Source of the DNA: Bacteroidales bacterium
Lineage (GTDB): Bacteria > Bacteroidota > Bacteroidia > Bacteroidales > UBA932
Direction of reading: 5' to 3'
Assembly (NCBI GenBank): GCA_017473705.1
Contig: JAFUJQ010000007.1
Coordinates: forward strand, 1 to 64,000
DNA: 64,000 nucleotides
Shown here piece by piece: positions 35,263 to 44,953 of the stretch. Below the pieces are notes generated by a model. That model did no database searches and was not told the DNA's origin. It worked only from the letters and a program-made list of their open reading frames with translations. Positions within the stretch are counted from its first letter, which is position 1. Every line of letters starts with the position of its first letter. The translations under genes were made by a program, and so were the position numbers.

Positions 35263-37833
35263 ATGAGACTGTTCAGATATATAGCGATCAGCATTGCTTT
35301 TTTTACATCCTGTACCGTTCAGTCGGTGCGGGAGGATGTCTTATATAGTGGTCAGCATGATGTCCTGTTCAAAGTCGGCTTTGAGGACTTTGATCCGGCA
35401 ACGAAGAATGCCGGCGACGGAACGAAGGTTGACAGGCTTCTGGTGCATGCTTATGACAATGACGGAAACTTCAGCGAGCATGAATTCCACGTTGAGGATT
35501 GCCATGTGGCAGGCGAGGTCAGCATCCCTCTTCAGTACGGAAGCGTGCATGAACTCTATTTCTGGGCTTATGACAGCGAGGCTGAAGTATATGAGACCGG
35601 ACCGCAGGGACTGAAAGGCGGAGTGTATGTGACCTATCCTGATGAAGGACTGGAGCATGATTCCCTTGAGATCCTTGATGCCTTTCATGCTGTCATGTCT
35701 GTCGATCTGTCCGAGAACGAATACTCTGTCGTCCTGACCCGCCCGTTCGCGCAGGTGAATATAGCCGCGTCTAGAAAGGATTTGCTGGATAGCCGTGCTT
35801 CAGAGGTCGTGTTCACTACAAATGTGGCAGTTTCATTTGTCCCTGGCGGGGATATTGTGGAGCAGGCATTGAAATCCTTCGTATTCAGGTCTGAAGACCA
35901 TTTTCAGACTTGTGAACTGGCAGGAGATGAGACGCTGGCATGCCTTGGAACAGTATATATGATTGTACCTCCGGGTCCGGTTGTCGCAGACATTGTCCTG
36001 AAAGACGAGAATGGGGTTCCTCTGAAGTCGCTGACGGAAGTGTCTGTACCGCTGGTCTCCAATGGGCGCACCAACCTGATCTACAAGGGCCTTGACTATG
36101 CCTGGAAGGCAGAACTTTGCGACTCGCCGGAGGACGTTCCTTCAGAAAAGGATCCGGATGGATACATATGTATATCCAGAGCTGAGGAACTGGCAGCCTT
36201 CCTCATCTTCGGTGGCAAGGAAGGGGAGAAGTATCGTGTTTGCAATGATATTGACATGTCCAGAATGCCGGCGGAGACAGCCGGCCGTATAGGAGGGACA
36301 TTCAAGGACATATGTCTGGAAGGCGGCGGCAATTCGGTTAGAGAACTGAATGATGTTCCTGCATTTCTGGGTCAGGCCTGTGGCATAACCATAAGAAATC
36401 TTGTCCTCGACGGCATTTCGGTCCGTTCGTCGGGAAACGCAGGAGTTCTGGTCAATGACCTTAGGGGAGGTGCCCGCTTTGAGAATGTAACGGTCAGGAA
36501 TTCGTCTGCGTCAGGTGTCGGTGCGTCTGGCGGACTGGTCGGATATATTGCCCGTAAGAATGAGAGAGACCGCTCGGAAACATACAAGGTGCTCTTTACA
36601 GATTGTGTCATTAATTCTGTGACAGTCTCTGGAGACGGAGCAGAGGGTGAATTTGTCGGACTTTTCAGCGGATATGATCAGGGAGAGACGCTGGTGTTCG
36701 CTTCCGGCTGTGCTTCAGGACAGGGGACCAGAACAGACGGATGGTTTTCATGTTATGTGGAAGGGAACGAGGGTGAATGGCTTTCGGCCAATGATTATTC
36801 CGACTATGACGGATTCCTTGGAGCGCAGACATATCACAGAGGGCGCGTATACTTCGGTGGAGAAGATGAACAGACAAACCGTTTTGTTCCGAAGTGGGAC
36901 GGGGCTGTCAATGCCTATAAGGCAAGGACTGTCGAACCTCTGAAGGCAGACCTTGAGTGTGATGGCGTGGAGTCAGGATATGTGGTGTATTCTGCAGCAG
37001 ACCTTGCCTATTTCCAAGGGGGAACATATAAGACCGTAGAAGAGTCCGTTACCTTTATGTCGGACGTGGATCTGGGCAGTCATGACTTCGAGCCAATATA
37101 TCAGTTGAACTATCTCGATGGCACAGGTCACACATTGCACAATCTGCGTGTCGTCCTGACGGGACGCGGAGTGGGAGCAGGCCTTATCTCCATGGCTATG
37201 GGAACGACGGTGCATACCAACCTTACGTTCAGCAATGCATATGTTTCATGTACCCCGACGGAAAGCTCCCCTAACGGATATGCGGGAGTACTCTGCTCAT
37301 ATGCCCAGCCGTCAGACTACACAGTGCGCAATGTGACGGTCAAGAACTCGTCGCTGTACGGCATAAACAAGATGGGATGCCTGATCGGCTTCATCACCCT
37401 AGATGCCAATAAGTTCACCTGTTCGAACTGTCACGTGAAAGATTGCTATATAGAGAATAACCGCTCGGACCTTGATTCGACAGACAAGTTTGAAGAGCAG
37501 GGAGAGGTCGGCGGACTCATTGGATATATAGCCTGCAAGTCAGGCCTGATAGAGAACTGCTCTGTGACCGGCACTGAAATCAACGGCAAGACCTCGACTG
37601 CCCGTCATGTCAACCATTTCATAGGAGACATAGTCCTCTCCTATTCCGACAGGACCATAAGCATCAACGGGTGCTCGGCCACTGGCAATACCGGATCGAA
37701 AAGCAACCAGCACCACCTTGCCGGTGGTATATATACGACAAGTACTACAATGTATATAATAGTAAAGGAAAAGGGAACATTGTATATTGACGGCGTTTCG
37801 GTAGCCGTCAAGGCAGTGGGTCTTTGTCCGTAA
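35263..37833 (+). CDS. DUF6562 fimbrillin-like lipoprotein with beta-helix-type repeats
   Basis: 856-residue lipoprotein (FFTSC, Cys17), probably outer membrane or cell surface. Residues about 30-300 resemble the DUF6562/FimB-like beta-sandwich (VHELYFWAYD; LTRPFAQVNIAAS). From about 300 onwards come repeats with GLVGYIA, NAGVLVN, GLIGYIA and CLIGFIT, typical of GLUG-like right-handed beta-helix repeats. Eight bases after the TlpA-like gene. A shorter paralogue of the N-terminal domain lies at 39339 beyond an insertion sequence. Adhesion or pilus-tip function is an inference. Confidence 0.72.
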   Translation: MRLFRYIAISIAFFTSCTVQSVREDVLYSGQHDVLFKVGFEDFDPATKNAGDGTKVDRLLVHAYDNDGNFSEHEFHVEDCHVAGEVSIPLQYGSVHELYFWAYDSEAEVYETGPQGLKGGVYVTYPDEGLEHDSLEILDAFHAVMSVDLSENEYSVVLTRPFAQVNIAASRKDLLDSRASEVVFTTNVAVSFVPGGDIVEQALKSFVFRSEDHFQTCELAGDETLACLGTVYMIVPPGPVVADIVLKDENGVPLKSLTEVSVPLVSNGRTNLIYKGLDYAWKAELCDSPEDVPSEKDPDGYICISRAEELAAFLIFGGKEGEKYRVCNDIDMSRMPAETAGRIGGTFKDICLEGGGNSVRELNDVPAFLGQACGITIRNLVLDGISVRSSGNAGVLVNDLRGGARFENVTVRNSSASGVGASGGLVGYIARKNERDRSETYKVLFTDCVINSVTVSGDGAEGEFVGLFSGYDQGETLVFASGCASGQGTRTDGWFSCYVEGNEGEWLSANDYSDYDGFLGAQTYHRGRVYFGGEDEQTNRFVPKWDGAVNAYKARTVEPLKADLECDGVESGYVVYSAADLAYFQGGTYKTVEESVTFMSDVDLGSHDFEPIYQLNYLDGTGHTLHNLRVVLTGRGVGAGLISMAMGTTVHTNLTFSNAYVSCTPTESSPNGYAGVLCSYAQPSDYTVRNVTVKNSSLYGINKMGCLIGFITLDANKFTCSNCHVKDCYIENNRSDLDSTDKFEEQGEVGGLIGYIACKSGLIENCSVTGTEINGKTSTARHVNHFIGDIVLSYSDRTISINGCSATGNTGSKSNQHHLAGGIYTTSTTMYIIVKEKGTLYIDGVSVAVKAVGLCP

Positions 37834-37855
37834 GAATGAAAAAACATGCACCTGA

Positions 37856-37865
37856 ATTATCAATA
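37856..37865. repeat. Left 10-bp direct repeat flanking the IS
   Basis: ATTATCAATA, identical to 39171-39180. Length fits an IS4-family target duplication (9-12 bp). Confidence 0.5.
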
Positions 37866-39170
37866 GTTCGTTAATTTTTCCAGGTCCTAAGCGGCCCTGG
37901 CAGTAAATAAAACCAGTTCTTTGAAAAGTTTGTCAATAACTTGTGGGTCCGGTTGCAGACCGGACACGCAAATAAATCGATTGAGCATATAAGCGTTATG
38001 GATAATCGACTTGCATGAAGATATTGAGAACGGTATTCCCAATTCCTTGCAGGCGGCCTTGGCGATGTTGATGCTTGCGAAGGATGCGTTCCTGTGGAAC
38101 TCAAGTTTTCTGAGATCGGTTGACTGACAGTCATTGAGACCGGTATAGTGCTTTGCATCTCTGAAACAGAACTCCAACTGGAAACGAGTTCTATAGCAGT
38201 CAATTACATCCTTGGTACTCATTGAGTCATCTGTGCTGAAGTAAATTTGCCACTTTGTCATGTCCTCTTCATCGGGATACCATACGGCAACCTTGATGAA
38301 GCGTTTGAGTGACTTGGAATAAGCCTTCAGACCGAACAGACGGCCTTTGTCTACTTCTATCTCCTCACATCTGGAGAGATCGAGATTAGCAAAGTCTATC
38401 TTTCCATCATACCACTTCGGATGACCTCTCTTTCCGGTAGGCTTCTGAAGGGTCGGATAGAACAGAACCGCATCATTGCGGAGCCTGCTTATCACATGGA
38501 AGCCTTCCTTGAGCAGAGGATTGACGAACGTCTCTTTTGAGAAGAATGCGTCGGCAACTATCAGGCGTGATATCTTCTGGAGTTTTTCCTTGAGGGCAAT
38601 CAGGTTCTGACAGTACCACTCAACGAGATTGTAATCCATCTCCTCAAGAGACTTTGCATCAGGGGTCAGAACAGCACTCAGTGTCATACAGTCGTGGTTT
38701 TCCACATCAATGACACCGACTCCGAAGATTTCCTGGCCACGCTTCATCTCACCGGCAACTCCGGACCAGAAGCGACCTATCCAAGGCGTCTTTTTTCCGG
38801 ACTTGGGAAGGAAACTCGGGTCAACTGCAATAGCAAGAAACTTTCCATCAAGAACCTTTTTGATGAGGTGCTCGTTAAAGGCGAACCAATCGAAAGTCTC
38901 ATTCTCGAAGTTGTTACGGTAGGTCTGTTCTGAGAACTCGCCATATCGACCCATCTGAAGGAAATTGACCTTGCCAGGGATTGCCATGAAGAGTTTTAGC
39001 GTATCCATAAGTACTTTCTCAAAAGGTTTGCTTACCTTTGCTGCTGATTTGAGGGCCTCGAGGCACTCGGATTGGTATTGCATAAGTAGGTTTGATGAAC
39101 TCATAACTAAAAGATTCGACACCTTTAAGTTACTAATAATCAGCGACTTATGCAATACTTTTATTGTCTG
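37866..39170 (-). mobile_element. IS4-family insertion sequence
   Basis: About 1.3 kb carrying one transposase gene. The limits are placed by the identical 10-bp direct repeats ATTATCAATA on both sides. I could not find convincing terminal inverted repeats just inside these, so the exact ends are tentative. It sits between two DUF6562 genes and damages neither. Confidence 0.6.
37887..39104 (-). CDS. IS4-family DDE transposase
   Basis: 405 residues, intact frame. First catalytic Asp in AIAVDPSF, second in IVADAFFSK, and the IS4 signature Y-(2)-R-(3)-E-(6)-K is exact in YRTRFQLEFCFRDAK, placing Tyr304, Glu311 and Lys318. ATG at 39104 (MSSSNLLMQ) chosen; a longer in-frame start at 39155 would be TTG. 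Codon use is less biased than in neighbouring genes. A short dyad CCAGG/CCTGG overlaps its 3' end and may serve as a terminator. Probably active or recently active, since no stops or frameshifts are seen. Confidence 0.92.
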   Translation of the reverse strand: MSSSNLLMQYQSECLEALKSAAKVSKPFEKVLMDTLKLFMAIPGKVNFLQMGRYGEFSEQTYRNNFENETFDWFAFNEHLIKKVLDGKFLAIAVDPSFLPKSGKKTPWIGRFWSGVAGEMKRGQEIFGVGVIDVENHDCMTLSAVLTPDAKSLEEMDYNLVEWYCQNLIALKEKLQKISRLIVADAFFSKETFVNPLLKEGFHVISRLRNDAVLFYPTLQKPTGKRGHPKWYDGKIDFANLDLSRCEEIEVDKGRLFGLKAYSKSLKRFIKVAVWYPDEEDMTKWQIYFSTDDSMSTKDVIDCYRTRFQLEFCFRDAKHYTGLNDCQSTDLRKLEFHRNASFASINIAKAACKELGIPFSISSCKSIIHNAYMLNRFICVSGLQPDPQVIDKLFKELVLFTARAA

Positions 39171-39180
39171 ATTATCAATA
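39171..39180. repeat. Right 10-bp direct repeat flanking the IS
   Basis: ATTATCAATA, second copy of the presumed target-site duplication. Confidence 0.5.
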
Positions 39181-39275
39181 TTTTAGACATTTTTTCAGAG
39201 TCTTTTCTTGACCTTTCATCAGCTTGCTCAAGCGACAGTTATTGACAGTATTTCAATGAACTTTATATAACGGAA

Positions 39276-39327
39276 CCGGATATCCGGCTTCCAATGTTTA
39301 ACTTTTAGTGCGGTAAATTTTTACCGA
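39276..39327 (+). promoter_or_regulatory. Two dyads upstream of the 39339 gene
   Basis: The palindrome CCGGATATCCGG (about 39276-39287) and the inverted repeat CGGTAAATTTTTACCG (about 39311-39326) lie between the IS and the next start codon. They are candidate operator sites. No clear TAnnTTTG box was found here. Confidence 0.35.
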
Positions 39328-39338
39328 AGTATTGAATT

Positions 39339-40211
39339 ATGAAAAGAATATTGCTTCTGATGTGCACATTTGCACTCGTGTTTTCATGCGCCAAGCCTGC
39401 AGTGCCGGTGGACGGCGCTCTGGCAGAGCTTGACCTCTCTCTCTCATTACCTGCGGCAAAGGCCATGAGTGACGGCAAGACTGTGAACAAAGTAGTATGT
39501 GCCGTGTATGAAAACGGCGTGGAAATTTCTGATGTCCGCCAGGTCATCGATGTGGAAAACGGTGTCGTGATGTCAGGATATAAGCCTGTGCTGCATCTGG
39601 GCAGGATATATCAGCTGGTCTTCTGGGCATGCTATGAGGGATATTATGATGTGTCAGATATGCGCGCCATAAGTCCAGTCACAGTGAAAGGTGCGGACGA
39701 GCAGGCTGATGCGTTCAGTGCAACGCTTGCTGTCCAGTTCAATCAGGCCGGACAGAAGGAGAATGTGACCCTATCACGTCCTTTGGCAAGGTTCAATGTC
39801 GCTGTTCCTGTTGAGTCATGGAACGAGAAAGCCGAATATGTAAGAGTCACGGCTGATGTACCTGAGTCGTATGATGCACTTTCTGCCTCAGGCAGTGCCA
39901 AGACTGAAACAGTGACCTTCACTTCGGCAGTGTCTCTCGAAACAGGTGTGATTGACGGAAAGGAATGCCGTTATCTCACGTATGCATATCTTTTCCCGGC
40001 CGAAAGCACATCGGTCAAGGTCGAAGTCAGCTCTTCAAAAGCCGGAAGCTTTGGAGCTGACGATCTTATCGTCTCCATTGAGGAAGCCGGTGTGAGGCTT
40101 TCAGCGAATACGAACACCAATCTTGTGGGTGATGTCTTTGCTGATGACTTCGGCTTCTCAATGACAATCTCTCCGGAATTCACAAATCCTGACATCAACA
40201 TCGGTATCTGA
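39339..40211 (+). CDS. DUF6562 fimbrillin-like lipoprotein
   Basis: 290 residues, lipobox VFSC (Cys17). The single DUF6562-type domain shares the layout of the N-terminal part of the 35263 protein: YQLVFWACYE corresponds to VHELYFWAYD and LSRPLARFNVAVP to LTRPFAQVNIAAS. No beta-helix repeats. Likely a surface or pilus-associated lipoprotein; the paralogous pair was probably adjacent before the IS inserted. Ends 12 bases from the convergent tsaB gene. Confidence 0.75.
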   Translation: MKRILLLMCTFALVFSCAKPAVPVDGALAELDLSLSLPAAKAMSDGKTVNKVVCAVYENGVEISDVRQVIDVENGVVMSGYKPVLHLGRIYQLVFWACYEGYYDVSDMRAISPVTVKGADEQADAFSATLAVQFNQAGQKENVTLSRPLARFNVAVPVESWNEKAEYVRVTADVPESYDALSASGSAKTETVTFTSAVSLETGVIDGKECRYLTYAYLFPAESTSVKVEVSSSKAGSFGADDLIVSIEEAGVRLSANTNTNLVGDVFADDFGFSMTISPEFTNPDINIGI

Positions 40212-40223
40212 CAGGATGCCGCT

Positions 40224-40970
40224 CTACCATAGTTTCTTCTTGCTGACTGTGGCGACGAATTCCTTGAGGTAGAATGGTTCGAAGTAGGCGACGTCCTTGA
40301 AGTCTGCTGCACGGAATGCTGCGATGGCAGGGGAGAGCATCGACGATGCTTTCGGATGGCACTGGCAGAAGTGTGCGTTCGGGTGCTTGATTACGTCTGC
40401 GCTTTTGCCGGCTCCGTCTCCTATGAAGAGAACCGGGCCCTGCTCCAGATATTCTGTAAAGCTGTTTTCGTCTATAATTACCGGGGTGGTTTCGGTGATC
40501 TGGACGTAACGCGGAGATCCCTCGGCTTCGTTCGGGGTGACGGGTGGAGTGTTTGAGAACACTGCCGAGTACACTTCCATGCGACGGGCATCTATCATCG
40601 GGATGATGAAGAGGGGATTCCCGATCCTGTCGGGGGTGACGGTCAGAGAGTCGGCTGCGGCCTGGGCTACCAGGGTGTCGAGGGTACCGACGGCGATGAG
40701 CGGCTTGGCCGCGCCGAAGCAGAGTCCCTTGGCGGTGGATACGCCAACGCGCAGTCCGGTGTATGATCCCGGACCCTTGCTGACGCATATGGCGTCGCAG
40801 TCGTTGAGTGTGATGCCGCGCTCTGCGAGCATCTCCTGGATGAATACTGCCGTGAGAGATGCATGAGCCTTCGGCGCCGAACTTTCACGATATGATGTGA
40901 TGACCCCGTCCTCGGCAAGGGCGGTCGAACACAGGGCTGTTGATGTCTCTATGAGGAGGATTCTTTCCAT
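40224..40970 (-). CDS. tsaB: tRNA t6A37 biosynthesis protein TsaB
   Basis: ASKHA-fold partner of TsaD in threonylcarbamoyladenosine synthesis at A37 of ANN-decoding tRNAs. The N-terminal LLIETSTALCSTAL and the family phrase GPGSYTGLRVGVSTAKGL near residues 67-84 are diagnostic. Length 248 is normal. Three bases downstream of the cvpA-like gene, on the same strand. Confidence 0.95.
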   Translation of the reverse strand: MERILLIETSTALCSTALAEDGVITSYRESSAPKAHASLTAVFIQEMLAERGITLNDCDAICVSKGPGSYTGLRVGVSTAKGLCFGAAKPLIAVGTLDTLVAQAAADSLTVTPDRIGNPLFIIPMIDARRMEVYSAVFSNTPPVTPNEAEGSPRYVQITETTPVIIDENSFTEYLEQGPVLFIGDGAGKSADVIKHPNAHFCQCHPKASSMLSPAIAAFRAADFKDVAYFEPFYLKEFVATVSKKKLW

Positions 40971-40973
40971 GCT

Positions 40974-41468
40974 TTATTTCCAGAAAATGAGAGTCTTGAG
41001 ATATGGGAATACTGTATATGCGAGGTCTTTGAGATAGCCGTACAGCACTGATTCGGCAAGGACTTCTTCGCTTACTATATGGAGATTGTTGTTCAGCGAT
41101 GTGAAGAACATTATCACCAGGCCGACAATCAAGGCTGTCTTTATGAAAGCGAATACTATGCCGAGCAGTTTGTTCAGCCATCCGAGCATTACGAGGTTGA
41201 GGATTCCTTCGAGGAATCTGCCGGCGAGGCCGAGGACGATGAACACACCGATCATGATGAGAGCGAATGCTATGATCGAAAGGATGTTCTCAGATGCCTC
41301 GATGTATTGTCCGAGCCACCCTCCGACTGCAGAGGCGAACTCGTAGGATATCCATATGCCGGCTATAAGCGACACAATCGATATGACCTGGCTTATAAAA
41401 CCTTTCCTGATTCCGCTGATCAAAGCAGGTACGAAGCAAATTAAAAGAATGATATCCAGAATGCTCAT
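40974..41468 (-). CDS. cvpA: CvpA family inner-membrane protein
   Basis: 164 residues with four predicted TMs. The N-terminal DIILLICFVPALISGIRKG and SYEFASAVGGWLG match the CvpA/colicin V production family. The role in Bacteroidota is not established; E. coli CvpA is linked to colicin V export, bile and envelope stress. A minus-strand promoter box TACTTTTG lies at 41527-41534. First gene of cvpA-tsaB. Confidence 0.88.
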   Translation of the reverse strand: MSILDIILLICFVPALISGIRKGFISQVISIVSLIAGIWISYEFASAVGGWLGQYIEASENILSIIAFALIMIGVFIVLGLAGRFLEGILNLVMLGWLNKLLGIVFAFIKTALIVGLVIMFFTSLNNNLHIVSEEVLAESVLYGYLKDLAYTVFPYLKTLIFWK

Positions 41469-41486
41469 AATATCGTGTAAAATTTA

Positions 41487-41534
41487 TATCTTTGCAGTTT
41501 AAAATTTTGCAGGGTCTATCCCTGCGCAAAAGTA
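41487..41534. promoter_or_regulatory. Overlapping divergent promoters of ileS and cvpA with a hairpin
   Basis: TATCTTTG at 41487-41494 (plus, ileS) and TACTTTTG on the minus strand at 41527-41534 (cvpA). Between them GCAGGG (41509-41514) pairs with CCCTGC (41520-41525). The hairpin would lie in the ileS leader, and each promoter reads through the other's box. Confidence 0.55.
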
Positions 41535-41552
41535 CGAAATTTTTACATAAAT

Positions 41553-44500
41553 ATGGCATTTAAGGAATATAAAGGTCTTGACCTTGTAGCGACAGGCAAC
41601 GAGGTTCTTGACAGATGGAAGAAGAACCATGCGTTCGAAAAGTCACTTGAATTGAGAGAAGGTGCTCCGGAGTTCATTTTCTTCGAAGGCCCGCCTTCTG
41701 CCAACGGCATGCCGGGCATCCACCATGTGATGGCCCGCTCTATCAAGGATGCCATCTGCCGCTACAAGACCCAGAGCGGATATAAGGTGAACCGTCGTGC
41801 AGGATGGGACACTCACGGACTTCCTGTGGAGCTTGGTGTCGAGAAGATGCTCGGCATAACCAAGGAGGACATCGGCACTAAGATCTCGGTGGAGGAATAC
41901 AATGATGCATGCCGCAAGGAGGTGATGAAATACACCGCCGAGTGGGTGAACATGACCGAGCGTGTAGGATATTGGGTGGATATGGACGATCCATACATCA
42001 CATATGACAACCGCTACATCGAGACCCTCTGGTTCCTTCTCAAGAAGATCTATGACAAGGGTCTTCTCTACAAGGGAAAGTCCATCCAGCCATATTCTCC
42101 GGCTGCCGGCACAGGTTTGAGCACGCATGAGCTCAACCAGCCTGGCTGCTACCGTGACGTGAAGGACACCACTGCGACAGCACAGTTCAAGGTGGTCCGC
42201 GATGAGAAATCAGAGTTCCTCTTCGCCGAGGGCGTACAGCCATATTTCCTCGCATGGACAACAACTCCATGGACCCTCCCGTCAAACACAGCGCTCTGCG
42301 TAGGACCTAACATCGACTATGTACGAGTCCTTTCGACCAACCCATATACAGGAATACCAGGTCTCTATATCGTAGCTCAGGCTCTCGTTAGTGCACATTT
42401 CAATCCTAAGAAGCAGGAATTCACTGTCCTCGAAGGTACTCTCAAGGGATCGGAGCTGACAGGCATCCGCTATGAGCAGCTCATTCCATGGTTCAACCCT
42501 GGCGAGGGTGCATTCAAGGTGATCCCTGGTGACTATGTGACAACAGAGGATGGTACAGGTATCGTACACATCGCGCCTACATTCGGTGCTGACGACGCCA
42601 AGGTGGCAAGGCTCGCAGGCGTGCCAGGCCTTCAGGTGGTCGACCGCAACGGTGACCTCCAGGCTCAGGTGGACCTCCGCGGCCGTTTCTTCCGCATCGA
42701 GGACCTCGACCCTGAATATGCTGCGGCGAACATGTCGCCTGCATATGCAGAGTGGGAGGGCCGCTATGTAAAGAATGCATACGATGTATCTCTCCCTGCT
42801 GACGCTCCTACACTCGACGTTGACATCTGCGTGATGCTCAAGCAGGAGAACAAGGCATTCAAGATCGAGAAGCATACACATAACTATCCACATTGCTGGC
42901 GTACGGACAAGCCTGTCCTCTATTATCCTCTCAACTCATGGTTCATCAAGACCACTGCAGTCCGTGAGAGAATGATGGAGCTTAATGAGCAGATCATGTG
43001 GAAGCCGGAGTCTACGGGTACCGGCCGCTTCGGAAAGTGGCTTGAGAACATCCAGGACTGGAACCTCTCGAGAAGCCGTTACTGGGGCACACCGCTCCCT
43101 ATCTGGCAGACAGAGGATGGCAAGGAAGCAAAGTGCATCGGTTCTATCAAGGAACTCTATGCGGAGATCGACAAGGCTGTAGCGGCAGGCTTCATGACAG
43201 AGAATCCATTCGCAGCCAAGGGCTTCGATCCGGAGGACATGTCGAAGGAGAACTACGACAAGATCGACATTCACCGTCCATATGTGGACAACATATTCCT
43301 CGTGTCGGAGACTGGCCGCAAGATGGTCCGCGAGCTTGACCTCATCGACGTATGGTTCGACTCAGGTGCGATGCCATATGCACAGGAAGGCCTCCGCAAC
43401 CTCGGCTCTGACAGATTCGGAATCACGGCCGACTTCATCGCAGAGGGCGTGGACCAGACCCGTGGATGGTTCTATACTCTTCACGCCATCAACACGATGG
43501 TAAGCGACAAGTGCGCATTCAAGAGGGTGATCTCGAACGGTCTCGTTCTTGACAAGGACGGAAACAAGATGAGCAAGCGTCTCGGAAACGCTGTGGATCC
43601 GTTCTGGGCACTTGACACATACGGAGCAGATGCCCTCAGGTGGTATATGCTCACAAACGCGCAGCCTTGGGACAACCTTCGCTTCGACGTGACAGGTGTC
43701 GACGAGGTACGCCGCAAATTCTTCGGAACACTTTACAATACATATTCATTCTTCGCGCTTTACGCGAACATCGACGGATTCGATCCAAAGGCGCCGCAGG
43801 TGCCTATGAACGAGCGTCCGGAGATCGACAGATGGGTGATCTCGCTGCTCAACACACTCGTGAAGGATGTTGTGGCGGCATATGAGGACTATGACATCAC
43901 CGCTGCCGGCCGACTTATCCAGGACTTTGTCTGCGACCACGTCAGCAACTGGTACGTGCGTCTTGGCAGAAAGAGATTCTGGGGCGGTACGATGGACACA
44001 GACAAACTCTCTGCATACCAGACCCTCTATCAGGTTCTCGTGTCAGTGGCCAAGCTCGCAGCGCCGATTGCACCGTTCTTCATGGACCGTCTCTATCTTG
44101 ACCTCGTCGAGGGAGATGCAGAGTCTGTGCACTATGTGGCAATGCCTGCATACGACGAGACCGTAGTTGACAAGGATCTCGAGGAGCGCATGGCTCTTGC
44201 ACAGAGAGCGACCTCTATGGTCCTCGCGCTTCGCCGCAAGGCCGAGATCAATGTCCGCAAGCCTCTCTCGAAGCTTATCATCCCTGTCATCGACGCGCGC
44301 GTCAAGGAGCAGCTCGAGCTCGTGAAGGATCTTATCCTTGGAGAGGTGAACGTGAAGGAAGCAGAGTTCATCTCTGACACGACAGGCCTCATTACCAAGA
44401 AGATCAAGCCTAACTTCAAGACCCTCGGCAAGATCTACGGCAAGCAGATGAAGGAGATCGCAGCGGTGTTCGGAACCCTCTCTCAGGAGGTGATTTCAGA

Positions 44501-44945
44501 AATCCAGGCTGCAGAGGCATCTGGCACAGGATATGTTTTGAACCTCCCGTCAGGAGATGTAACCCTTAACAAGGGAGACTATGAGATCTCTTCTGAGGAC
44601 ATGCCGGGCTGGCTTGTGGCTACAGAAGGCGCCATGACCATAGCCCTCGACGTGACCATCACAGAGGAACTCAAGCAGGAGGGCGTTGCCCGAGAGCTCA
44701 TCAACCGTATACAGAACCTCCGCAAGACAAGTGGATTCGATGTGACCGATAAGGTTGAGGTATGCGTATATGCCGATGGCGAAGCATACGATGAGATCGC
44801 CGCTTCTCTTGCAAACTTCGCGGGATATGTCGGAGCTCAGACTCTTGCCCTTTCAGTGGCAAGCGCGCCTCTGGCAGAGGCAGGCGACGCTCCTGAAGTG
44901 GAGTGGAACGAGGGTACCATAAGAATTAAAGTAACTAAAAAATAA
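41553..44945 (+). CDS. ileS: Isoleucyl-tRNA synthetase
   Basis: Class I synthetase of 1130 residues charging tRNA-Ile, with CP1 editing domain. The HIGH-type motif appears as PPSANGMPGIHHV near residues 50-62, KMSKR at 672-676, and the GWDTHGLPVE and ADFIAEGVDQTRGWFYTL phrases are characteristic of IleS. Length and the long C-terminal region fit the eukaryote-like type 2 IleS of Bacteroidota, which is often less sensitive to mupirocin (family knowledge, not tested here). Eight bases before the dksA-like gene. Confidence 0.96.
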   Translation: MAFKEYKGLDLVATGNEVLDRWKKNHAFEKSLELREGAPEFIFFEGPPSANGMPGIHHVMARSIKDAICRYKTQSGYKVNRRAGWDTHGLPVELGVEKMLGITKEDIGTKISVEEYNDACRKEVMKYTAEWVNMTERVGYWVDMDDPYITYDNRYIETLWFLLKKIYDKGLLYKGKSIQPYSPAAGTGLSTHELNQPGCYRDVKDTTATAQFKVVRDEKSEFLFAEGVQPYFLAWTTTPWTLPSNTALCVGPNIDYVRVLSTNPYTGIPGLYIVAQALVSAHFNPKKQEFTVLEGTLKGSELTGIRYEQLIPWFNPGEGAFKVIPGDYVTTEDGTGIVHIAPTFGADDAKVARLAGVPGLQVVDRNGDLQAQVDLRGRFFRIEDLDPEYAAANMSPAYAEWEGRYVKNAYDVSLPADAPTLDVDICVMLKQENKAFKIEKHTHNYPHCWRTDKPVLYYPLNSWFIKTTAVRERMMELNEQIMWKPESTGTGRFGKWLENIQDWNLSRSRYWGTPLPIWQTEDGKEAKCIGSIKELYAEIDKAVAAGFMTENPFAAKGFDPEDMSKENYDKIDIHRPYVDNIFLVSETGRKMVRELDLIDVWFDSGAMPYAQEGLRNLGSDRFGITADFIAEGVDQTRGWFYTLHAINTMVSDKCAFKRVISNGLVLDKDGNKMSKRLGNAVDPFWALDTYGADALRWYMLTNAQPWDNLRFDVTGVDEVRRKFFGTLYNTYSFFALYANIDGFDPKAPQVPMNERPEIDRWVISLLNTLVKDVVAAYEDYDITAAGRLIQDFVCDHVSNWYVRLGRKRFWGGTMDTDKLSAYQTLYQVLVSVAKLAAPIAPFFMDRLYLDLVEGDAESVHYVAMPAYDETVVDKDLEERMALAQRATSMVLALRRKAEINVRKPLSKLIIPVIDARVKEQLELVKDLILGEVNVKEAEFISDTTGLITKKIKPNFKTLGKIYGKQMKEIAAVFGTLSQEVISEIQAAEASGTGYVLNLPSGDVTLNKGDYEISSEDMPGWLVATEGAMTIALDVTITEELKQEGVARELINRIQNLRKTSGFDVTDKVEVCVYADGEAYDEIAASLANFAGYVGAQTLALSVASAPLAEAGDAPEVEWNEGTIRIKVTKK

Positions 44946-44953
44946 TTTAAACT

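Noticed and set aside
37866..39170. Terminal inverted repeats of the IS
   Set aside because: The sequences just inside the direct repeats (GTTCGTTAAT... and CAGACAATAA...) do not match convincingly, so I report only the direct repeats.
41495..41552. T-box or other riboswitch in the ileS leader
   Set aside because: Only a 6-bp hairpin and about 50 bases of leader; no T-box sequence or specifier loop, and T-boxes are not typical of Bacteroidota.
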